In this document: one piece after another, positions 16,107-24,292 of the stretch | Position numbering within the stretch: the stretch's first letter is position 1 | Layout of the letters: each line of letters starts with the position of its first letter | Assembly: GCF_030160115.1 (NCBI RefSeq) | Contig: NZ_BSNS01000024.1 | Span: 372,001-436,000 of the forward strand | Length of the DNA stretch: 64,000 nucleotides | Reading direction: 5' to 3' | DNA from: Devosia nitrariae | GTDB lineage: Bacteria; Pseudomonadota; Alphaproteobacteria; Rhizobiales; Devosiaceae | Notes under the pieces: generated by a model | The model's input: the letters and a program-made list of their open reading frames with translations, nothing else | Database searches by the model: none | What the model was told of the DNA's origin: nothing | Position numbers and translations under genes: made by a program

Positions 16107-16718
16107 ATGACCCTTGCGCGCCAGAAGATCGTCGCCTTTACCGGCAACACCCGCCGCCCTTCGCGCTCGCTCAACCTTGCCGAGGCCATCGCCAGGCGCA
16201 TCCAGGCGCACATGGATGCTGATTATCTGCATGTGGATGTGCTTAGCGCCGGGCCCGGGCTTGGAGCCGCTCTCACCCGCCAGCAACTTACGCCCGAGGC
16301 GCTTGCGGTCGTTGAAGCCGTGGAGGAGGCGGATATCCTCATTGCAGTCAGCCCGGTCTACAAGGGATCCTATACCGGGCTCTTCAAGCACCTGTTCGAC
16401 TTCGTCGATATGGACGCGCTCATCGGACGGCCGGTGGTGGTCGGAGCGACCGGCGGCGGTCCGCGGCACTCGCTGGTCGTCGAGCATCAGATGCGGCCGC
16501 TTTTCGGCTTCTTTTCGGCGTTGACCATTCCGACGGCAGTCTATGCCGAAGACGCCAGCTTCGAGGACGACCGACTCGCCGATCCCGCTGTTCTTGCTCG
16601 AGTCGAAGCGGCTGCCATCCAGTGCGCGCAGCTGGCTGAGGCTATCGGCGGCCGGCGGCGGCGCGGTGGCCGTGCAGACGAACCCGAAAGCGGCCGGATC
16701 ATTCCGCTCAAGGGATGA
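16107..16718 (+). CDS. NAD(P)H-dependent FMN reductase (SsuE/MsuE-like)
   Basis: A 203-residue flavodoxin-fold protein. The N-terminal phosphate loop reads GNTRRPSRSLNLAEAI, and ILIAVSPVYKGSYTGLFKHLFDFVD (about 77-101) is the signature of FMN reductases that supply reduced flavin to two-component monooxygenases. GATGGGPRHSLVVEHQMRPLFGFF is the second flavin-contacting loop. In ssu or msu clusters such enzymes serve alkanesulfonate monooxygenase, but no such partner lies nearby, so the physiological partner is unknown. The gene stands alone between tRNA-Asp and a repeat. The last 20 residues are basic and unconserved in appearance. Confidence 0.85.
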   Translation: MTLARQKIVAFTGNTRRPSRSLNLAEAIARRIQAHMDADYLHVDVLSAGPGLGAALTRQQLTPEALAVVEAVEEADILIAVSPVYKGSYTGLFKHLFDFVDMDALIGRPVVVGATGGGPRHSLVVEHQMRPLFGFFSALTIPTAVYAEDASFEDDRLADPAVLARVEAAAIQCAQLAEAIGGRRRRGGRADEPESGRIIPLKG

Positions 16719-16740
16719 GGCCGGGCAGGGCGGAGTCCCT

Positions 16741-16810
16741 GGAGCGCGGTGCGATCTGGTGGAAGCAGATCGCGTGCTCCAGCTTTTTGTTGTCGCGGGA
16801 CTTTTCGCGA
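16741..16810 (+). repeat. Dispersed palindromic intergenic repeat, copy B
   Basis: It starts GGAGCGCGGTGCGATCTG and has the hairpin GATCTG/CAGATC, then CGCGTGCTCCAGCTTTTTGTTGTCGCG. It aligns over about 57 bases with the reverse complement of the repeat at 9815-9926, at roughly 80 percent identity by eye. It lies 22 bases after the flavin reductase stop. Confidence 0.75.
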
Positions 16811-16994
16811 CTAGCGGTTCCCACCATCGGCTATAGTGGCCTTGTTTTGGCCCGCTCCCTGGCCAATTTTGTCCTCATAACCTTGTGAGAATTGACCTGT
16901 TGGCGCGAGACCATGACCTGTGCCAACATCCGATGGGACTTGAAGCCGGCTCGGCCATCTGCGGGCACTTGAGGCGGCGGCAAGAGGGATTGCA

Positions 16995-17546
16995 ATGCAA
17001 CGGATCGCGAGAGCCCTGCTTGTTGTTTTCGCCGTCGTCCTGCCGAGCGGCGGGGCAATGGGCAGCGACATCCTGACTGTCTCGACGTCGTCCGCTCCGG
17101 TTGCAGGCCTGCCCGTGCACGATGACTCCGGCTTCGACTGGTCGGGTTTTTATGCCGAGGTCTTCGGAACCGTCCAGCGGGGTGACGAGAGCGGCACTCA
17201 ATACGGTCTCGGCATCGGGGCGGGCGTCAACGCTGCCTTCGACTTCTATCTCCTCGGGGCGGAAGTCACAGTCCAGGGAGTTGCCGGAGACGTCGGCGAG
17301 ACCAGCTATGGACAGATTCTCGGGCGCGCCGGCCTCATCGTCAACGACGACGTTGCCGTCTACGCGGCAGGAGGCTACGGCATCGATCTCGGAGTACCCG
17401 ATGAAGAGGACTACCTCATAGGGGCGGGCGTCGAACTGGTCATTACCGACAGCATTTCGCTGCGCGCCCAATATCTGCACGGCTTCCCGGCCGAGGGTGG
17501 AAACGACAGGAATCAGTTCACCCTGGGGGCCGCCTACCACTTCTAA
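16995..17546 (+). CDS. Small outer-membrane beta-barrel protein (first of a pair)
   Basis: A 183-residue secreted protein. A signal peptide covers about residues 1-23 (RIARALLVVFAVVLPSGGAMGS). The mature part begins with a linker and then FDWSGFYAEVFG, the usual first strand of Hyphomicrobiales Omp25/Omp31-like barrels. Alternating strands follow (YGLGIGAGVNAAFDF, ILGRAGLIVNDDVAVYAAGGYG, VELVITDSISLRAQYLHG), and it ends in phenylalanine (AAYHF), the C-terminal signal for BAM-dependent insertion. About eight strands are expected. It is a diverged paralogue of the next gene. Its function is structural or unknown; no ligand can be named. Confidence 0.78.
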   Translation: MQRIARALLVVFAVVLPSGGAMGSDILTVSTSSAPVAGLPVHDDSGFDWSGFYAEVFGTVQRGDESGTQYGLGIGAGVNAAFDFYLLGAEVTVQGVAGDVGETSYGQILGRAGLIVNDDVAVYAAGGYGIDLGVPDEEDYLIGAGVELVITDSISLRAQYLHGFPAEGGNDRNQFTLGAAYHF

Positions 17547-17630
17547 AGCATGGTCTGCGATTCGAAGGGTTTGGGGCTCAACAACCCCTGCGGACCGGGA
17601 ATCTAGGCGCAATTTTAGTCAATTATGTCT

Positions 17631-17710
17631 CAAATTGGGCCAGTAGCGCGGCGTTCGCGCAACACTCACCCTCAAATGGTCATCAATTCTTATCCGCACT
17701 GCCCAATTTG
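17631..17710 (+). repeat. Long inverted repeat upstream of the second barrel gene
   Basis: CAAATTGGGCCAGT (17631-17644) faces ACTGCCCAATTTG (17698-17710), complementary except for one bulged base. The 53-base loop holds a second small hairpin (GCGCG, GCGTT, CGCGC). It ends 14 bases before a TTGTCA -35 element, so it could act as an operator, a leader end for the upstream gene, or an insertion relic. Confidence 0.55.
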
Positions 17711-17723
17711 GGTTTGAACGGGG

Positions 17724-17752
17724 TTGTCACAAGTGTGGGGCTGATGCATTTA
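17724..17752 (+). promoter_or_regulatory. Promoter of the second barrel gene
   Basis: TTGTCA (17724-17729), 17-base spacer, CATTTA (17747-17752), about 40 bases before the ATG. Confidence 0.45.
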
Positions 17753-17790
17753 TCAGTCCGACTACGGTTAACTCTATAGGAGTGCAAGAT

Positions 17791-18381
17791 ATGTTTGTAC
17801 GTTCGCTCACCCTCGGTGTCGCCGCTGTGGCGCTGATGGCTTCGGGAGCTCAGGCTGCCGATCTTTTCGTCCCGACCACCCCGGAGCCGGTCTACACCGC
17901 TCCTTCTTCTGCCTTTAGCTGGGAAGGCCTCTACACCGGCGTCGAGCTGGGTGGTTTCTTCTTTGACGACGCCCTCGCGCCTATTGAGGGCGAGACCTTT
18001 GGCGTCGTCGGCGGCGTCGTCGGTGCCAACTTCATCCCGATGGACCCGATCCTCGTCGGTGTTGAAATCCAGGCTGACTACATCTTCGGCAACGACCAGG
18101 ATGCAGCTCTCGTTCTCGCGCTCGGCCGCGTCGGCGCCGTCGTGACCGATCAGGTTCTCGTCTACGCTGCGGGTGGTGTTGGTTCCATCTTCGGCGACGA
18201 CGAGAGCGAGATGGTCTACGCTCTCGGTGCTGGTGTCGAATTCGCCGTCACCCAGAATGTCTCGCTGCGTGGCGAGGTTCTCGGTATCGGCGACTTCGAA
18301 GATGCCGATCCCCCGATGGTGTCGGACGACGACTTCTTCGACGCCGCCAAGGCGACTGTTGGCGTGTTCTACCACTTCTAA
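17791..18381 (+). CDS. Small outer-membrane beta-barrel protein (second of a pair)
   Basis: A 196-residue secreted protein, started at ATG 17791 because AGGAG (17778-17782) overlaps the alternative GTG at 17782. The signal peptide MFVRSLTLGVAAVALMASGAQA ends in an AxA-type site. The mature part starts ADLFVP and SWEGLYTGVELGGFFF, typical of Omp25-like porins, and the protein ends GVFYHF. It is strikingly acidic: loops read EDADPPMVSDDDFFDAA and GDDESE, which suggests divalent cation binding or a strongly negative surface. Its dense, regular codons, good ribosome binding site and double terminator suggest high expression. It shares strand patterns with the preceding gene. Confidence 0.8.
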   Translation: MFVRSLTLGVAAVALMASGAQAADLFVPTTPEPVYTAPSSAFSWEGLYTGVELGGFFFDDALAPIEGETFGVVGGVVGANFIPMDPILVGVEIQADYIFGNDQDAALVLALGRVGAVVTDQVLVYAAGGVGSIFGDDESEMVYALGAGVEFAVTQNVSLRGEVLGIGDFEDADPPMVSDDDFFDAAKATVGVFYHF

Positions 18382-18442
18382 GCGGCGACACGACAATCGA
18401 TCCGGGCTTACGAGCCAGGATCACCGTCTTGCAACTCAATTC

Positions 18443-18469
18443 GGCGAACCGGCAACGGTTCGCCGTTTT
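18443..18469 (+). terminator. First terminator after the barrel gene
   Basis: GGCGAACCG, loop GCAA, CGGTTCGCC, then GTTTT: a nine-pair stem with a stable GNRA-type loop. Confidence 0.85.
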
Positions 18470-18477
18470 GGTTGAAC

Positions 18478-18507
18478 AAAAAAGCCTCGCTCCCGCGGGG
18501 CTTTTTT
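18478..18507. terminator. Second, bidirectional terminator before nuo
   Basis: AAAAAAGCC, then an 11-base loop containing TCGCTCCCGCG, then GGGCTTTTTT. A-run and T-run flank the stem, so it can stop both strands and insulates the nuo operon. Confidence 0.85.
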
Positions 18508-18701
18508 GTGTTCTCAGCAGCGCTTGTGGAACATGCCGATCGCCAAATAGCTGATGTTTGGGGTCATATTTTCTTTCCCTTGAAACCAGCATGGGGAAGG
18601 TATAGGCCCTACCCATCAACTTCGCGTCGGTGCGCGGGCCCCAATCGCCTGTGTGCCCGCGCGGCCCGGCCGCCAGGCCGGTACGGAACACAGGCTGCCG
18701 C

Positions 18702-19067
18702 ATGACCGATTTGCTCAGCGACTATTTGCCGATCGTAGTCTTTATAGGACTGGCCGGCGTCATTGGCTTGGCGCTTCTCGCCGCTCCTTTCCTCATCGCC
18801 GTCAAGCGCCCCGATCCCGAGAAAGTCTCGGCGTTCGAGGCGGGTTTCGATGCCTTCGATGACGCGCGCATGCGGGTGGACGTGCGATACTATCTGGTCT
18901 CGATCCTCTTCATCATCTTCGACCTCGAGGTCGCCTTCCTCTTCCCCTGGGCTGTGGCCTTCAGGGACGTGGGCTGGTTCGGCTTCTGGTCAATGATCAT
19001 CTTCCTCGGGGTGCTGACGGTCGGTTTCATCTACGAGTGGCGCAAAGGAGCTCTGGAATGGGAGTGA
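18702..19067 (+). CDS. nuoA: NADH-quinone oxidoreductase subunit A
   Basis: NuoA is a three-helix membrane subunit at the quinone-binding junction of complex I. ATG 18702 (MTDLLSDYLPIV) gives 121 residues, the usual length; the frame upstream is unconserved. The diagnostic loop KVSAFEAGFDAFDDARMRVD and the RYYLVSILFIIFDLEVAFLFPW helix are intact, including the acidic residues in the second helix. It is the first gene of the complex I operon. The stop codon lies inside the start of nuoB, an overlap of ten bases. Confidence 0.96.
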   Translation: MTDLLSDYLPIVVFIGLAGVIGLALLAAPFLIAVKRPDPEKVSAFEAGFDAFDDARMRVDVRYYLVSILFIIFDLEVAFLFPWAVAFRDVGWFGFWSMIIFLGVLTVGFIYEWRKGALEWE

Positions 19068-19636
19068 GCCAAGACAACGTGCTGGTCGCGCCGCGCCCGA
19101 CCGGCGCGACCGATCCGCGCACAGGCAGGGTACTGGGTGCGGACGATCCGTTCTTTTCGGGCGTCAGTGACGAATTGGCCGACAAGGGCTTTCTCGTTAC
19201 CACCGCCTCTCAGCTCATCACTTGGGCCCGCACCGGCTCACTGATGTGGATGCAGACCGGCCTTGCATGTTGCGCGGTCGAGATGATGCAGATGTCGATG
19301 CCTCGCTACGACATCGAGCGGTTCGGCACGGCACCGCGCGCATCGCCGCGTCAGTCGGATGTGCTGATCGTGGCGGGCACGCTGACCAACAAGATGGCGC
19401 CGGCGCTGCGCAAGGTCTATGACCAGATGCCCGAACCGCGCTACGTCATCTCCATGGGCAGCTGCGCAAACGGGGGTGGTTACTACCACTATTCCTACTC
19501 GGTCGTGCGCGGGTGCGACCGCGTCCTGCCCGTCGACATTTACGTGCCAGGCTGCCCGCCGACGGCAGAGGCACTGCTTTACGGCATCCTTCTCCTGCAA
19601 AAGAAGATTCGCCGCGACGGCACCATCGAGAGATAG
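19058..19636 (+). CDS. nuoB: NADH-quinone oxidoreductase subunit B
   Basis: NuoB carries the terminal [4Fe-4S] cluster N2, which passes electrons to quinone. ATG 19058 is favoured by AAGGAG seven bases upstream and by its overlap with the nuoA stop. The four cluster cysteines are seen in TGLACCAVEMM (adjacent pair), GSCANGGG and PGCPPTAEAL. The preceding QLITWARTGSLMWM is typical. At 192 residues it has a short variable N-terminal tail, as in other alphaproteobacteria. Confidence 0.97.
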   Translation: MGVSQDNVLVAPRPTGATDPRTGRVLGADDPFFSGVSDELADKGFLVTTASQLITWARTGSLMWMQTGLACCAVEMMQMSMPRYDIERFGTAPRASPRQSDVLIVAGTLTNKMAPALRKVYDQMPEPRYVISMGSCANGGGYYHYSYSVVRGCDRVLPVDIYVPGCPPTAEALLYGILLLQKKIRRDGTIER

Positions 19637-19646
19637 GCGGCAAGTC

Positions 19647-20264
19647 ATGGACGAGAGTATTCAAGTCGAGCCGCTGAAAGAACTCGGCGAACACATCACG
19701 CGCTCCCTGGGTGAAGCGGTCGTCTCGAGCGAGATGGCCTACGGCGAACTCACGCTCACCGTCGCGCGCGAATCGATCGTCGACGTCGCGACGTTCCTGC
19801 GCGACGATCCGGAGTGTCGATTCATCAGCATTGTCGATGTGTGCGGCGTCGACTATCCCGAGCGGGAAAAGCGATTCGACGTCGTTTACCATTTCCTCAG
19901 CCCGCGTCTGAACCAGAGGGTCCGCGTCAAGCTCGAGGCGGACGACGTCGAGCCGGTGCCGAGTATCACCGGGGTCTTTCCCGGCGCCAACTGGTTCGAG
20001 CGCGAGGTCTATGACCTCTATGGCGTGTTGTTCTCGGGGCACCCGGACCTGCGGCGGATCCTGACCGACTATGGATTCGACGGCCATCCGCTGCGAAAGG
20101 ACTTCCCGCTGACCGGCTTCGTCGAGGTGCGTTACGACGAGGAGCGCAAGCGCGTTGCGTACCAGCCGGTCCGGCTGACACAGGAATTCCGCACGTTCGA
20201 TTATCTGTCACCGTGGGAGGGCACGGACTATGTGCTGCCGGGTGACGAGAAGGCGAAGCAGTAA
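19647..20264 (+). CDS. nuoC: NADH-quinone oxidoreductase subunit C
   Basis: NuoC (30 kDa) is a peripheral-arm subunit beside the quinone site. It is a separate gene here, not fused to nuoD as in enterobacteria. The start is ATG 19647 (MDESIQVEPLKELGEHI), giving 205 residues. The family signature ERE(V/A)YDLYGV-FSGHPDLRRILTDYGF-GHPLRKDFPL is intact around residues 120-155. It ends with the overlap TAATG shared with nuoD, which implies coupled translation. Confidence 0.96.
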   Translation: MDESIQVEPLKELGEHITRSLGEAVVSSEMAYGELTLTVARESIVDVATFLRDDPECRFISIVDVCGVDYPEREKRFDVVYHFLSPRLNQRVRVKLEADDVEPVPSITGVFPGANWFEREVYDLYGVLFSGHPDLRRILTDYGFDGHPLRKDFPLTGFVEVRYDEERKRVAYQPVRLTQEFRTFDYLSPWEGTDYVLPGDEKAKQ

Positions 20265-21454
20265 TGTCTGAAGTCGAAGTCCGTAACTTCACCATCAACT
20301 TCGGTCCTGTGCATCCATCGGCCCATGGTGTGCTGCGGTTGATTCTCGAGCTTGACGGGGAATTAGTCGAGCGGGTCGATCCGCATGTCGGACTGCTGCA
20401 TCGCGGCACCGAAAAGCTTATCGAGTACAAGACTTACCTGCAGGCCATTCCCTATTTCGACCGGCTCGACTACGTCGCACCGATGAACCAGGAGCATGCC
20501 TTCGCGCTCGCCGTCGAAAAGCTGCTGGGTATCGGGGTGCCGCGGCGCGGCCAGCTCATTCGCGTGCTCTACAGCGAGATCGGCCGGCTCCTTTCACACC
20601 TGTTGAACGTGACGACGCAGGCCCTGGATATCGGCGCACTGACCCCGCCGCTTTGGGGGTTCGAGGAGCGCGAGAAGCTGATGATTTTCTATGAGCGGGC
20701 CTCGGGCGCGCGCATGCATGCGTCCTATTTCCGCCCGGGCGGAGTGCATCAGGATCTGCCGCAGGCGTTGATCGACGACATCCAGGCGTTTTGCGACACC
20801 TTCCCCAAGGCGCTCGACGACATCGACAGGCTTTTGACCGAGAACCGCATCTTCAAGCAGCGCAATGTCGACATCGGCGTCGTGCCGCTGGACGACGCCT
20901 GGGCCTTTGGTTTCTCGGGCGTCATGGTGCGCGGGTCGGGCGCGGCGTGGGATTTGCGCAAAGCCCAGCCCTACGAGTGCTACGACGAGTTGGACTTCGA
21001 CATACCCGTCGGCCGGCATGGCGACTGCTACGATCGGTACCTGGTGCGCATGGAAGAGATGCGGCAGTCGACGCGCATTATGAAGCAGTGCATCGCCAAG
21101 CTCAACGCGCCCGACGGCAAGGGGCCGGTTTCCTCGCTCGACGGCAAGGTGGTGCCGCCCAGCCGCGGTGAGATGAAACGCTCGATGGAGGCGCTCATCC
21201 ACCACTTCAAGCTCTATACAGAGGGTTACAAGGTACCGGCCGGGGAAGTCTATGCGGCGGTCGAGGCACCCAAAGGCGAGTTTGGCGTCTACCTCGTCTC
21301 GGACGGCACAAACAAGCCCTATCGCTGCAAGATCCGGGCGCCGGGCTTCGCCCACCTGCAGGCCATGGACTACCTCTGCCGAGGCCATATGCTGGCCGAC
21401 GTGGCGGCGATCCTGGGTTCGCTCGATATCGTGTTCGGAGAGGTTGATCGCTGA
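20264..21454 (+). CDS. nuoD: NADH-quinone oxidoreductase subunit D
   Basis: NuoD (49 kDa) forms the quinone-binding cavity with NuoB and descends from [NiFe] hydrogenase large subunits, without the metal. The N-terminus has NFGPVHPSAHGVLRLILELDGE, containing the conserved histidine of the quinone site. HVGLLHRGTEKL, MNQEHAFALAVEKLLG, and the C-terminal APGFAHLQAMDYLCRGHMLADVAAILGSLDIVFGEVDR end are all standard. At 396 residues it has normal length. Start and stop both overlap the neighbouring genes by one base (TAATG, TGATG). Confidence 0.98.
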   Translation: MSEVEVRNFTINFGPVHPSAHGVLRLILELDGELVERVDPHVGLLHRGTEKLIEYKTYLQAIPYFDRLDYVAPMNQEHAFALAVEKLLGIGVPRRGQLIRVLYSEIGRLLSHLLNVTTQALDIGALTPPLWGFEEREKLMIFYERASGARMHASYFRPGGVHQDLPQALIDDIQAFCDTFPKALDDIDRLLTENRIFKQRNVDIGVVPLDDAWAFGFSGVMVRGSGAAWDLRKAQPYECYDELDFDIPVGRHGDCYDRYLVRMEEMRQSTRIMKQCIAKLNAPDGKGPVSSLDGKVVPPSRGEMKRSMEALIHHFKLYTEGYKVPAGEVYAAVEAPKGEFGVYLVSDGTNKPYRCKIRAPGFAHLQAMDYLCRGHMLADVAAILGSLDIVFGEVDR

Positions 21455-22776
21455 TGGTTGCGCGTCGCCTTGCGGATGAGTCGGTTCAACCGGCCGAGTT
21501 CGCGTTCACCAATGACAATGTCCAATGGGCGGAAAAGCGGATCGCGCTCTTTCCGGCCGGCCGCCAGCAGTCAGCGGTTATTCCGCTCCTGATGCGTGCG
21601 CAGGAACAGGAAGGCTGGGTAAGCCGCGCCGCGATCGAGAAGATCGCCCAGATGCTCGACATGCCTTATATCCGGGTGCTCGAGGTCGCGACCTTCTATA
21701 CGCAGTTCCAGTTGCAGCCGGTCGGCACGCGTGCCCACATCCAGGTCTGCGGCACCACGCCCTGCATGCTGCGCGGCGCCGAGGACCTGCGCGCGGTCTG
21801 CCAGCAGAAAATCCACCCGGAGGCGCACCACACAAACGAGGACGGTACGCTCTCGTGGGAGGAGGTCGAGTGCCTGGGTGCGTGCGTCAACGCGCCCATG
21901 GTGGCAATCTTCCAGGATACCTACGAGGATCTGACGCCGGAGCGGCTCGAAGAGATCATCGATGCCTTCGCCGCCGGCAAGGGCGATACCATCACGCCCG
22001 GCACGCAGATCGAACGGCACAATTCGGCCGCCATCGGCGGACGTACGACCTTGATTGAGGAACCGACCGCCACGCGCGAGAAGTTCGTCCCGCCGGCCCC
22101 GGCGGAAGAGGTGCCAGCGGCGGCCGCAACTCCCGCACAGGCCCCGGCGCAATCTCCCACCCCCACGACTGCGGCAAAACCCAAGGACGTGACCGCGGAG
22201 TCAGCGCCGGCCATCAAGGAGCCTTCGCGCCGGGCCAAGGTCTCGCAGGCCACGGCGGAAAGCGAGCGCCGGCAAGTCAACGTCGAGGCCCGCGCCAATG
22301 GCACGCCCAATGCGGCCATGCGTGAGGGCGCCGTCGGCTCGGAGGCGGAAGGCGGAAAATTCGATACCGGCAAGGCGCCGGGTAAACGGGTGCGTTCGGA
22401 ACCTGTCGAGGGTGGGACGTCGGCCGGTACACGCAAGTCATCGCCGGTCAAGGTCCGTAAAGCTGATCCCAAAGAGGTGAGCCCCACGGCCGACAGGGGC
22501 GCATTGACGCCGCTCTTTGCGATGCCAGAAGGCGCCGGGGACGATCTGAAGCTGCTATCCGGTGTCGGACCAGTGATAGAGCGCAAGCTCAATGCGCTGG
22601 GCATTACGCAATACGCGCAGATCGCCAAATTCAGGAAGGCGGATATCGCCCGCGTCGACGAAGTCCTGAACTTCAAGGGCCGCCTCGAGCGGGACGAGTG
22701 GGTCAAGCAGGCCAAGGCGCTCGCCAAGGGCGGGGTCGAGGAATACCGCAAGGTCTTCGGAAGGGACCCGCGCTAA
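21454..22776 (+). CDS. nuoE: NADH-quinone oxidoreductase subunit E with long C-terminal extension
   Basis: The first 190 or so residues are a normal NuoE (24 kDa) thioredoxin-like subunit that binds the [2Fe-2S] cluster N1a. The ligands are Cys99 and Cys104 (CGTTPC) and Cys140 and Cys144 (CLGAC). The usual protein ends there, but this one runs to 440 residues. A low-complexity Ala/Pro/Lys linker (about 205-355) leads to a folded-looking end from residue 363, DDLKLLSGVGPVIERKLN, with a helix-hairpin-helix-like LLSGVGPV turn, the type found in H3TH nucleic-acid-binding domains. Extended NuoE proteins occur in other Hyphomicrobiales. What the extension does is not known to me. Confidence 0.95.
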   Translation: MVARRLADESVQPAEFAFTNDNVQWAEKRIALFPAGRQQSAVIPLLMRAQEQEGWVSRAAIEKIAQMLDMPYIRVLEVATFYTQFQLQPVGTRAHIQVCGTTPCMLRGAEDLRAVCQQKIHPEAHHTNEDGTLSWEEVECLGACVNAPMVAIFQDTYEDLTPERLEEIIDAFAAGKGDTITPGTQIERHNSAAIGGRTTLIEEPTATREKFVPPAPAEEVPAAAATPAQAPAQSPTPTTAAKPKDVTAESAPAIKEPSRRAKVSQATAESERRQVNVEARANGTPNAAMREGAVGSEAEGGKFDTGKAPGKRVRSEPVEGGTSAGTRKSSPVKVRKADPKEVSPTADRGALTPLFAMPEGAGDDLKLLSGVGPVIERKLNALGITQYAQIAKFRKADIARVDEVLNFKGRLERDEWVKQAKALAKGGVEEYRKVFGRDPR

Positions 22777-22977
22777 ATGGCTGACAAGGTTGCATTCGGC
22801 AAGCTTGCCGCCAAGGACTATGCCATGGGTGTGGCGTTCGTGGCCGTGGGCTTTGCCATCGTATTCGGGCTGTCGGGCGCGTTAGGCCTTGAGCTCGAGG
22901 GTTTCCTGCTCGTCATCGCCAGCGTCGTCATCGGCGTCGCGGCCTGGATGAGCTATTTGCGCAAGCGGGACGATTGA
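22777..22977 (+). CDS. Small membrane protein inside the nuo operon
   Basis: This 66-residue protein starts at an ATG directly after the nuoE stop and its stop overlaps the nuoF start region, so it is translated within the operon. Two hydrophobic helices are clear: about residues 15-36 (YAMGVAFVAVGFAIVFGLSGAL) in pieces, and 41-60 (GFLLVIASVVIGVAAWMSYL). The ends are charged (MADKVAFGKLAAKD, LRKRDD). It is not one of the fourteen standard subunits. It may be an accessory or assembly factor for complex I, an inference from position only. Confidence 0.75.
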   Translation: MADKVAFGKLAAKDYAMGVAFVAVGFAIVFGLSGALGLELEGFLLVIASVVIGVAAWMSYLRKRDD

Positions 22978-22979
22978 AC

Positions 22980-24287
<1,308 letters not shown>

Positions 24288-24292
24288 ATCTG

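Larger units (their letters stand above)
18382..18701. other. Intergenic region between the barrel pair and nuoA
   Basis: These 320 bases hold no supportable gene. They contain two successive terminators (18443-18469 and 18478-18507) and then the leader of the nuo operon. A TTGAAA followed after 15 bases by TATAGG near 18579-18605 is the best promoter candidate for nuoA, but the spacer is short. Confidence 0.6.

Noticed and set aside
18579..18605. A promoter for nuoA (TTGAAA-N15-TATAGG).
   Set aside because: The 15-base spacer is too short for confidence; noted only in the intergenic entry.
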